Below, one piece after another: positions 10,341 to 19,400 of a stretch of DNA of 19,668 nt. Positions within the stretch are counted from its first letter, which is position 1, and each line of letters starts with the position of its first letter. The DNA comes from Ophiosphaerella korrae (Eukaryota; Ascomycota; Dothideomycetes; Pleosporales; Phaeosphaeriaceae), in NCBI GenBank assembly GCA_028456385.1, contig JALNQF010000611.1, positions 1-19,668 on the forward strand. Direction: 5' to 3'. The position numbers were made by a program, and so were the translations under genes. The notes under the pieces were generated by a model that did no database searches, was not told the DNA's origin, and worked only from the letters and a program-made list of their open reading frames with translations.

Positions 10341-10655
10341 GAGTGAGCACCTGATAACCTGCAGCACATGCCATATTCACGCACTAAGTCAAGGGTGAAC
10401 GCAGAGCTAGTGGATTACAGCCGTTATAGGGGCGAAGCATTCTCCTTTTCTATAGATAGGTAGTGCATCCTAGTAGGTATAAAGGGGAGGGACAAGCGTG
10501 TGCACTAGATAAACTGCAGCATACGCTATATTTATGTAGTAAAGGTTAAACGCGGAGCTAGTGGATTACAGCCGTTACAGGGGCGAAGCATTCTCCTTTG
10601 CTACTAGACACTAAGGCAGCGCCTCCTGGTATGTATAAAAGGGCGGATTTTGTAA
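10340..10655 (+). repeat. Tandem duplication (~151-156 bp) carrying a TATA-like element in each copy
   Basis: Two copies follow each other. The best-conserved core, gagctagtggattacagccg followed by ggggcgaagcattctccttt, lies at about 10404-10448 and 10555-10599. Each copy ends with a TATA-like element, tataaagg at 10478 and tataaaag at 10634. Differences in the 5' part are mostly transitions (tgccatattcacgc against cgctatatttatgt), the pattern expected if RIP acted on the duplication. The second copy ends just upstream of the J-domain-like pseudogene, so the duplication spans its promoter. Confidence 0.8.
10634..10640 (+). promoter_or_regulatory. TATA box of the J-domain-like gene
   Basis: tataaaa followed by gggcgg sits about 96 nt before the ATG at 10736. 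The intervening leader is pyrimidine-rich (ccttccctcaccactgctct) and ends in aagagaaaacctaag before the ATG, a plausible fungal 5' untranslated leader. A second, upstream TATA-like copy is at 10478-10485. Confidence 0.5.
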
Positions 10656-10735
10656 CTGTGGGTCGCATCTTCTATCCAACAGTCAGCTCTTATTATTCCT
10701 TCCCTCACCACTGCTCTTACAAGAGAAAACCTAAG

Positions 10736-11384
10736 ATGGCTGGAGTTTCTTATGGTCCTTTTAAGAATGTCAACATATTCGGCCTCCTCGACCTCGACGC
10801 AAACAGTCTCCTCCGCCTCCTGATTCGCACTGTCCTCTAAAGAATTCGAGTAGCCTACTACAAGGCAATACTTTGCTTTTATCCTGACAGAACTGGAATA
10901 GCAAACTTGGAGCCCTCCTAGCAATTGAATGCGTTAAAAGACTTTCTCTGCGGCTTTAGAGACGTTAATCCGACTAAAGTCACCGAGCTAGTGGAGAGAG
11001 GTTTGTCAAACTTGGCGGCCAACACCAAGCACTTGCCTGAACCGGAAACCGCTAACGCTGCGACTAACAGCAGCCCTACCTGGTTCATCGCCTTCAAATC
11101 CTATCGATATTGACGCACTAGGAGCCAGCACTACGAATTTGGGTTCGTCTTCCAATCCTATTGTCCTTGATGCATTTGAAATCGACGCGGTAACCCCGGA
11201 GCAAGGACGAAATAGGAGCAAGTCGGCGGCTAGGCGCTGCAAGAAACGCCGCACCTATCGACGCTCGATAGGGAAGGCCTATGATCCGTTGCGGGGCTCT
11301 CGGTGGCGTCCGGCGCTATACCCTGACCAGAGCGATGTCGAAAGTGTATGGTAGCAGGATTGGGATAGTGATGATATTCTCTAG
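10736..11384 (+). pseudogene. J-domain-like protein gene, inactivated by RIP-type stops and a frameshift
   Basis: From ATG 10736 the frame reads MAGVSYGPFKNVNIFGLLDL, then DANS, a helix, RIRVAYYKAIL, F-Y-PDRTG and QLNALKDFL. The order matches a J domain (helix II AYYKAIL, then the HPD loop, then helix III), which in the family binds Hsp70 partners. Here the HPD histidine reads tyrosine. Two in-frame stops, TAA 10838 and TAG 10919, are each one C-to-T change from CAA and CAG. The frame continues to about 11085, then coherent sequence shifts by one base into the next frame: a Ser/Pro-rich segment with two related motifs (SSPSNPIDID, SSSNPIVLD) and a basic patch (RNRSKSAARRCKKRRTYRRS). That frame meets TAG at 11352, and after it an acidic DWDSDDIL tail ends at 11382. 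The J-domain call is by motif only. A short intron at the frame change was not excluded. Confidence 0.5.
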
Positions 11385-11559
11385 AATAGATACAAAATTA
11401 CCCCAGTTTGATCCTTGTCTGATGTCTAAATGCAGCACTTTACATGATTGGCTGACCGTAGATTTTCTTATGCAGACTGTTTGCGAGGCGCAGGATTTCG
11501 ATTTCTCGGTCTGGGAATGCCTCTGCAGACTCAAGTCCCCGGATCCTGTTCTGGAGCCA

Positions 11560-11690
11560 AGGGCCAAAACTGGTCAGGGTAATATGTCGCGCAGCCGCCC
11601 AACGGGCGCAAGGACCAAAACTGGGTAGGGTAAAATGTCGCGCAGCCGCCCAACGGACGCAGGGACCAAAAGCCCATGCGGACGCAGCAA
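11560..11690. repeat. ~51-bp tandem repeat, about 2.5 copies
   Basis: The unit aggaccaaaactgggtaggg followed by taaaatgtcgcgcagccgcc and caacggacgc is present twice in near-identical form (about 11561-11661) and a third time truncated (gggaccaaaagcccatgcgg). It is GC-rich and not RIP-damaged. Frames crossing it simply translate the repeat. Confidence 0.85.
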
Positions 11691-11746
11691 ATGTTGGGGC
11701 CACTTCGCCTTACACACCCTACAATTCGCCAAATTGAGATTTTGAT

Positions 11747-11784
11747 CGGCCGGCAAGGACATCGTGTCCTTGCGGCCGTTTTTT
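11747..11784 (+). other. Strong hairpin followed by T-tract
   Basis: Left arm cggccggcaaggaca (11747-11761) and right arm tgtccttgcggccg (11765-11778) pair over 14 bp with one bulged G and a 3-nt loop (tcg), followed directly by six T. In bacteria this would be called an intrinsic terminator. In a fungal genome it could be an RNA polymerase III terminator context, a processed RNA hairpin or a remnant of a mobile element. No gene clearly ends here. Confidence 0.6.
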
Positions 11785-12636
11785 CCGTACGGATTTTACG
11801 TTTGTACGCGCTAGAACCTTATAAATGACTAGATTCTTATTGGTTTAGGAGCCGATCCCCACGCGTAGACGCTAAAAGGCGCATTAGACAATGGATGCTT
11901 GCATCGGCTTCGCTGTTCTGTGTTAAACGAATAAAGATACGCCTTTTTTTGCATTATAGATTCCTGTTCTTGGTGTCCATTTTCGAATATCTAAAATAGA
12001 GCTGTCCGAAGGACTTGACTAGACTTCGTATCTTCACGCGTGGTTATGTTCTCTTCCACACATCTGTATGTCTTAATAGTGCATGCGGTGCCTCAATAAT
12101 CTAATAGAAGAGCTGTGGTACTATTAGGAAGAAGGAATAGTTTACAATGCCTTACGTTTCTTCTTTAAATATCTGGAAAACAGGAATGCACATTGGGAAT
12201 TCCGACGCGTTCCTGGAATCGGGAGAGTATACGGGATTACAGGATCTATAAAAATGTTGGTAGGAAGTAGAGGAGGGCGACATATTCCTGCAACTAGGAG
12301 AGTGTGCGGGATTTCCCCCAAGGTGGGCGCCTAAAGACAGTGATTGATCACTTAGGCATTCACATTAGCCTGCGTAAGGCGGTGGTGATAGTTTACCTAT
12401 TGAGATCGAGATTTTACCAATGAATCATCGACTGAGAGTCGTGCCTGATTTTGGTCCCTTTCAGTTTCACTCTCTTCGTATGGATGAGCGCCTACACAAG
12501 CCTAGTTCTGGTCCCCCTTCGAGTTCCGAAACTGGACCCTGTCGAACGGCGACAACTTGCTCTGATAGCGACCACTTTTAGTCTCGATGTGCTCTCTTAT
12601 GATTTGGAGTTTAGTCTAGGGCCCCCTCAAGCTTCT
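11785..12636. other. Intergenic stretch, no gene recognised
   Basis: Composition is ordinary. A plus-strand frame around 12451-12708 (about 85 codons, TTG start) has a hydrophobic beginning but no ATG and no family match. A TATA-like element follows within it, so it was not called. The rest shows nothing supportable. Confidence 0.45.
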
Positions 12637-12643
12637 TATAAAA
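12637..12643 (+). promoter_or_regulatory. TATA-like element upstream of a small plus-strand frame
   Basis: tataaaa, 71 nt before the ATG at 12714 and followed by a pyrimidine-rich leader. The spacing fits a fungal promoter, but the downstream frame is short and unproven. Confidence 0.3.
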
Positions 12644-12713
12644 CCACTCGCCAGGACTGCTTGAATCTGTCTCGCATCAAATCTCTTACATCTAAGCAAT
12701 ATTATTAGTGAAC

Positions 12714-12869
12714 ATGGATAGCAATATGGAAGGAACTAGGAGTCAACAGAACCCTCCTCTAGTAGCTATTAAACCCCACAATTATATAAAGTCTACTCCT
12801 TTGTGTATTACGACAACCAATCCCTATCTCCTGAGTAGCGCGGAGCTGAAGGCTGGGGTGCGTTCTTAA
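12714..12869 (+). CDS. Small hypothetical frame convergent with the membrane-protein gene
   Basis: ATG 12714 opens 51 codons beginning MDSNMEGTRSQQNPPLVA and ending at TAA 12867. The TAA could be a RIP product of CAA, because the frame remains protein-like for some 20 codons beyond it (TTPNCNPRPRGPKAHKKRVL). That continuation lies antisense to the last exon of the minus-strand membrane gene, so it may be only its shadow. No family was recognised. The TATA-like element and leader are the main support. Confidence 0.2.
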   Translation: MDSNMEGTRSQQNPPLVAIKPHNYIKSTPLCITTTNPYLLSSAELKAGVRS

Positions 12870-12873
12870 TCTT

Positions 12874-14963
12874 CTACAACTCCGAATTGTAACCCTAGGC
12901 CACGAGGGCCTAAAGCGCATAAAAAACGGGTACTAAAAGGCTAAACGTGGCAGGAGGAATCTAGGAATTCTTAACGTGGAAATACGTCTTGTAAAAGTCG
13001 GCGTTCTCAAAGTCTATATATCCGCTGCCGCCGGCCATGAGGCTGGATTTGTAGTAGCAGTTGTTGAAGGCGCCGATGACCTGGTTGAAACGGGGGTTAG
13101 TAGGGAAATAAATAAGTTATATGCAATCGTTAAAGGGGCAGAGGGAATAGAAGCATGTGGTATAGTAAATACCTATGTAGGATAGAGAGTGCTTGTTATT
13201 GCCGCTTACCTGAATGAGTATTAGCGCTAGCAGGCCAACGCACGCAACAAGTAGGTTGAAGAAGTGGGCAGGCAATATAGAGAACCGACCCAACCACGCC
13301 TAGACGGTTTTGAGACGATCCCTTTTTCTTTTGCTATCGTTGGGAACAGGGACAGCACTAGGCGCTTGCCAACAGAGTTGTACAAGCTAGGCGATAGAGC
13401 TTAGAGTCTAAAAGAGAAGGTATGAAAACGATCGGCATCCGAGTCCGACGGTCGGCGTGAAAAACGAGACGATAAAGGCTATAAAGACGCTCACTGACAC
13501 CAGAAACTCGCCTAGTAGAAAATACCCCTTCTAAGCCATTGGGCGCTTAGTGAGCATTGAGTCGAAACTCGTAGCGTCACCGATATATTTCCTTTGGATG
13601 TTGTCATCGTAATAGAAGTTGGTTTTATCTGTTCGAACACTAGTCCATTGGAGCACAGCATTTGCCACGCCACAATAACGAAGTCTACGGCCTTGGCCGA
13701 CAAACTCTCCAATCTTCAGTCGACAATTGTTACCCTGACTCCACCATCCGACGTTCTGGTATGTTGGGGTCGGGGATTGGGCTTGCTGAAGAATTTTATC
13801 AACGTTGTAGAGCCAGCGTTCGATGAGATCCTAGACAGAGTATAAGCTAAGAGATATCAACCTGCTAGGACAGGAGCGTTACCTTGCAGCGGGAAGGATC
13901 AACAGGGTTTCGATCCACGACCATAGTAACAACAAGGACAGGCAACCAGGAGAGCAGCAAGCCTAATGCCAAAGAATGGGCGGTTGAATTGTCGCCAAGA
14001 TCAGCAAAAGCGATAATCAGCGAGGCGATGAAAGCAAGCAGATACCAGATGACGTTGAGTATCTGTGGATAGACCCCTTTCCTACGCTGAAATCTTAAGG
14101 CGAAGGCCAAATTCGCTAGCAGATCTTTCGTGAGATTGACGTCTGTCGGCGTCTGGACCGGTGGGCTGGTCGATCCATCGGTGTTTCCACTTTTCGGTCG
14201 ATCGCTGCTAAGTGGACGGAATAGACCAAACAACAATACTTGATTCCTTCTTGCTTGGTCATTCGCAGCGTCACCCGACGAGTTCGGATTACAGCCCCGG
14301 AGATTATCTGGATAGTTGTACTGGTTCAGACAGCTTATTACGTAGTACGCGTCTCGATGGATCTCATCCTTGCCCGAAGCCTTTCGACATTTTGTGATCA
14401 GGCTGATGTTGAACATTGTCGTCCCAAGCGTCGTTTGCGGTGATCCAATCCAGGTGAAAAAGTCGACCACCGTCTTCCACCAGCTATTCTCGATCTTGAA
14501 CGAATTGTAGGGGAGGCTTGAAAGAAGGGCGAGTACTGGCAAGACCCATGTAGCGAGAATAGAGAGAGCTTTGAACAGGTCGTTGAGACCTGTTCTGTTA
14601 TCGCAAAGCCTCAAGCAGCCTGTGCTAAGTCAGCAGGAGGGTCTTCCATGTTCGTCGTTCTACATCTAGGCCAACGAGAAACGAAGTCGACGATACAAGT
14701 ATCTTACCTTCGTATGTCAGCGTCAGAAATTCTGTACGGTTTTTCATTAGGTTCAAATCCAAGTTTCGAACAGGGCCTTCGTAGAGATACTGTCGAATAG
14801 TATGCTTGTCGATTTCGTCCTTTGTCATATTACCGCTTAAGATGCCCTCAACTGTAGCCCTACAAGTGCCGAAATCGTATCGTGCTTCGGAAAGATTAAG
14901 GAGTACAAGAAAAAGCAGAAGAGGGAAGAGTTTCCCGCCTCGATGGCGGGAATTGCAGCGCAT
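12874..14963 (-). pseudogene. Four-exon fungal polytopic membrane protein, broken by seven Trp-to-TAG codons
   Basis: Exons run 14963-14708, 14619-13883, 13830-13210 and 13080-12874. Introns are 88, 52 and 129 nt, with GTAAGA, GTAACG and GTAAGC donors; CTGAC and CTAAC branch sites are visible in introns 1 and 3. All joins keep phase (~606 codons). The protein has a signal peptide (KLFPLLLFLVLLNLSEA), a Cys-containing ectodomain, then membrane segments including TWVLPVLALL, IWYLLAFIASLIIAF and LGLLLSWLPVLVV before VVDRNPVDPS. Exon 3 adds GEFVGQGRRLRYCGVANAVL and more membrane segments; exon 4 has VIGAFNNCYYKSS and GYIDFENADFY. I recognise this arrangement from large fungal membrane proteins of unknown function. 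TAG codons at 13533, 13410, 13389, 13302, 12963, 12912 and 12897 (first base, minus strand) fall where Trp fits (LLF-W-TLSS, ALVA-W-GY). Each equals CCA-to-CTA on the plus strand, a CpA change. Exons 1-2 have no stops. The final TAG (12876) may also be a lost Trp; the next stop would end at 12808. Confidence 0.8.
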
Positions 14964-15023
14964 GACTGTAGATGCAGTACTTCCTAGGACGAGCTAAGGG
15001 AACCTGAGGGACCGAGTCAAGGG

Positions 15024-15030
15024 TATTTAA
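15024..15030 (-). promoter_or_regulatory. TATA-like box of the membrane-protein gene
   Basis: Read on the minus strand the sequence is ttaaata, about 61 nt before the ATG at 14963, a usual distance for a fungal core promoter. It is the only such element close upstream. Confidence 0.45.
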
Positions 15031-15450
15031 GCCATCACTGCATTTCTTGCTGAAGGGACCACAAAACGTGGCATGTCGGAGGCTGAGTAGCAACACTTGG
15101 GACCCAAACGGCTGTGCATTGCCGGAGTTGAGCATAGGAAAAGATAGGCGAATCAGCCATGTGACTCATCCGTACCATGTATATTAGCGAAGCGAAAGAT
15201 CCTCGAAAGGCACAGGAGAGCCTCGCCAATAAATGAGAACTGTGGAACACATCAGTTTTGCGAGATGGAGTGTTCATGAGGCGCGATGCCAGCGGTGTCT
15301 GGAGTAACCTTACTGGCCTAGTGATCCGGCACTCCATTAATTGCAAGCGACTGTTTCATTGTGGCTGAGGCTGGATTCACACTGGCTGGATAGGACGAAT
15401 CCAGTGGCCGGGCGTCCAAATACTAAAGCAATTAACGTCCGTCTACCCGT
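15031..15450. other. Upstream region of the membrane gene, no further gene
   Basis: Composition is ordinary. A minus-strand frame of about 100 codons (15346-15035) shows no family features and overlaps the presumed promoter, so it was not called. A perfect 8-bp inverted repeat ctggattc / gaatccag (15371-15378, 15397-15404) is present. Confidence 0.45.
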
Positions 15451-15480
15451 GCCGAAAAACCACCTGTGCCGAAAAATATG
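15451..15480 (+). repeat. Short direct repeat near the border of the second RIP block
   Basis: gtgccgaaaaacc and gtgccgaaaaata occur about 18 bp apart, some 50-80 bp before the composition turns AT-rich (about 15530). They may mark the terminus of the repeat that was mutated, but no matching inverted copy (ttttcggcac) was seen at the other boundaries. Confidence 0.4.
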
Positions 15481-15529
15481 ACAGGTACTTTGACTTCAAC
15501 CGACTATAACTCTGCGCACACGTTAAGCT

Positions 15530-16480
15530 TTACTAAAATTTATATATAAACAATACACTATAGCTATTTTAAAGGTTTAGGGCGTCTCTTACCTATAAAT
15601 TACGTTTGCATTGTCGCCTTCGCGCCTAATTTTATAGGGAGCCTCTTTCTATAGCGTAACAGAGTTCCTTCTCTATAGTACTACTATTAAGCTCTTACTA
15701 GTCTATAATACTAAAAAACAGCCTTATTAAGCCTTAGAACCTCGCTATAATACTAAGAAGTTATTATTAGCCTTATATCTACCGTCGTGCACAAATTCGT
15801 GCAAGGCTACTACTTTAGTTAGTACTTCTAATTAAACTAACTACTAATTTTAGCTAGTACAAAACAACCCCTACGTATATAATTATTGTAGTGTAATTTA
15901 TTTATAATAACTATTAGGCCTATAGCTATACAATATCTTAGTAAGTAGGCTAACTTAGCCCTATAGCCTTATAATCCCTACTTAACCTTAGCTATACTTC
16001 TAGTTAACTAACTTAACTCTCTAAAAATACTTCTAGAATTTACTACCTTGCGTATATATATATATATGTGTATATTCTATTATAGCTATATACCCTAAGA
16101 GTATAAGCTATTATAATATACTAGCTATATATATTCTATTATTAAGCACTTACTTTAGTTTAGAAGCTAACTATAAGACCTACTAATTATATATCTAACT
16201 CTTTACTTAATATAGGAAAGATAAAAGAGAGAAAGAAAAAAAGAAAAGTATACTATATATAGTAAACGTTAATAGTAAGCTAGCCTATTTTCTAGAGACT
16301 TCTATCTATAGGGTAATTCTAGTGTTAAGCGCTTCTTAATTAGTAGCGCTTTAGTAGAGGCTTGTAGGTAGTAGCTTACTACTAACTTAGTCTTAACTAG
16401 TTAAAGAGTAGGTATAGCTATTTATAAGTATTATTACTTATTATCTTCTTCTATACTTACTATATCTTATCTAACTATAT
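15530..16480. other. AT-rich RIP block beyond the LINE 3' end, no gene recognised
   Basis: TA-dominated with few CA/TG, including a (TA)n tract near 16053-16066. CA is better kept at 15600-15800 (for example gcacaaattcgtgc near 15788). It may hold the LINE 3' untranslated region and a second, unidentified repeat. No coherent reading frame was found. Confidence 0.5.
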
Positions 16481-19400
16481 ATAGGCGTCTTATCTCTATT
16501 ATAAACTTAATTATTACTTATACTATATTAATATCTAGTTTCTATTACTTTATTAGTCTATTAATACTCTTACCTCCCTTTTTCTAGCTTAAATAGCCTC
16601 TAAGCGCGTATAATAGGTCTCTAAATTACTTATTATACTATAGCTATAGCTATTATCTTTACTCTATCTACTACTTATAGTAGAAAAGAAAGTAAAGAAT
16701 TAACTTAATTAACTTACACTTATACTCTACTAACTCTACTACTTTAATCCTATAGAGATATATATTAAGGCTTATTATACCTATCTAAAGCTACGTAAAA
16801 ACTACTACTTTACTACTATTTAGTTACTAGTATAGTACTACTACCTTACTAAAGTAAAGTACTACGTTAATCTTCTTTATAAACTTACTTATATTAGGTT
16901 ATCTTATAAGAAGTAGTCTTATTATAATATTTACTTTCTTTAGCTCTTACTTTACTAGATACTATAGCTATCTTTTTTACTATAGTAGATCTATACTCTC
17001 TACTCTTATTACTAGCTTAGCGAGCTAGTTAGCTTTCTTATTTCTCTTAATTCTTAAGTAGCTAAGTACTTAGTATAGCGTAATATTACCTATATAAAGC
17101 TTCTTAATAATCTTACTTATAACTTCTTAGTAAGTACTTACTTTCTAGCTCTATACTAATAGTAGCGCTAACTATATATCTAAGAAGATGCGCTTATAAG
17201 AGGCTAATACCTAGTTTTCTTCTTTATCTAATATAATATATAATAGACTTTATAGCTAGTTTACTACTTTACTAATTACTAAGAGCTCTATAAAGTACGT
17301 ATCTACTTAGAGTAAGCTAGCTATAGTTTTTAAGATAGATACTCCTAATAGTATAGTATAAATACTAATACTAGCTTATTTATTCTATACTAATATATCT
17401 ATAAAAATATCTACCTATTTTAGCTTATAGTTATCTATAATACTAAGCGTCTATTCTTTATCTTTATATATTACTACTTCTAGCTAGGCTACCTATAGTA
17501 GATATATATATAGCTTAACTTTTATAATATTATCTATTTAAACTTTATTATATATCTCTACTATCTATATTAGTAGTAACTAGTACTTTATATAGAGCTA
17601 TTACTTCTTAAGTATCTAGTATAAGTATAACTTACTAAGCTTATAGAGTAATACCTAAAATATAATTATCTAATTACGTAGCTTCTACTCTATAAAAATA
17701 AGGCCTACTTCTACTTTTATAATTACTCTTATAACTATATAAAATACTCTAATAACTACTTATATAATAATTTTCTATACTTATATAAAGAGTTACTTTA
17801 TCTTATATATAGTAATTAGATACTATATAAGTAATACGTAGTCTACTACTAGTAGTACTATACTCTTTACTAACTACTTAATAGTTTTAGGTTAGAGTCT
17901 TTTAAGTTTATATAGTACTAGTACTACTTTTATTACTTTACTTACTTTACTAGTAAAGTATACCTTAAACTAGAGCTCTTTATTAAGTATTACTCTAAAG
18001 AGCTTAACTTTATTAGTTAGTAAGATATCTTTCTTTTTAAATTATAGCGCTATTATACTCTCTTAAACTACGCCTTTATATCTTATAAAGTAGATAAAGG
18101 ATATCTTCTTTATATTAAATACTACTCTACTAGTATACTCTTACTTCTCTAATATTAGTACTACTTTATTTTAAATAATCTACATATTTTACTCTACTAA
18201 TAAGCTAATTACCTAAGCTAAGTAGTTATTAATAAAGGCTATAGAGCTACTATTTCTAGGAGTACTCTATACTAAGTCTACGTTAAAGAAAAAGAATAGG
18301 ATTAAAGTAAGTACTAACTTTTATAGAAGGCTAGCCTATAGGAGTATCTATACGTCTAATATATAGTTATTAATAAAGATATATACTTACTAATTAGTGT
18401 AGAAGTCTTATACTTACTAAATAATTACTTTAGGAATCTACTACTTTTATAGTCTCCTAATTTCTAGACTTATTACTATATTATTATACGCCCCTTTAAT
18501 ATTAAATAATACTAGTAATAGTGTTTTCTTTTTTTACTATACTTTAAACACGTCTTTATAAAGATATAAGAGTATATATATTATTAACTACTACTTCTTT
18601 ACTTTAAAGTACGTCTTTAGTAGTAGTTTATACTCTTCTACTAGATATATAATTCTCTTAGCTACTAGTAACTTAAGTACTTTACTTAGCGTTAAAAAGA
18701 GTAAAATAGGCTAGTAGTTATTTATAATTATATATTTTCTATACTTTAGCTTCTATAGTAGTATAATCTTAGTAATCTTTTATTTCTATAGTACTTTACT
18801 TATCTTAAGTAACTTAGTAAAGAGCTACGTAATTTTATTACTAAGTACTAGCTAGAGCTCTCTCTATACTTATACTAAGAAGCTATCTCTTTTTAGTACT
18901 TTATCTAGGCTTACTCTAAATACTATATTCTTAACTTTATTCTTTATAATTAGTTCCTATAGTATTTAGCTATACCTACTTAGTATATCTTCTAGTTTAT
19001 ATAATAGTAAGAGTAGAAAGAACGCCTATAGTAGTTTATCTATAATATCCTAGTTCTTAGTAGTAAATTTATTTTTAGTTTTTACTTTCTTAATAGGAAG
19101 TACTTATATAAACAAAGCTATTACTTTTATATTAAGATACTTAGCTACTTTTTATATATTATTACTATTATTAAAGAACTCCTTTTAGTATTACTTGTAA
19201 TACTTCTAAATTATCTAATAAAAGAGCTTCTTTACCTATATTACTATATATTATAGCTCTTTATTTATTTAACTCTACTATTATATTATATACGCCTAGT
19301 TCTTCTAGTATATATATAACTTCTATAGCTTTATTAGGTCTTTACTTTACTATTACTTTATATATAGTAATAGTTAAGCTTATAAGTAGTATACTTTAAG

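Noticed and set aside
11747..11784. Bacterial-type intrinsic terminator
   Set aside because: The surroundings are fungal (spliceosomal introns, RIP), so the structure was recorded only as a hairpin.
12976..13185. 69-codon plus-strand frame (VAVVEGADDLVETG)
   Set aside because: It lies antisense to exon 4 and intron 3 of the membrane-protein gene, whose sequence matches a recognisable family; treated as a shadow.
12874..13533. TAG codons read as tryptophan or another residue (code change or readthrough)
   Set aside because: Seven TAGs in one gene next to RIP blocks, each explained by a single CpA-to-TpA change, favour RIP damage. TGG is still used for Trp elsewhere in the same gene.
15035..15346. 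~100-codon minus-strand frame upstream of the membrane gene
   Set aside because: No motif, and it covers the likely promoter region.
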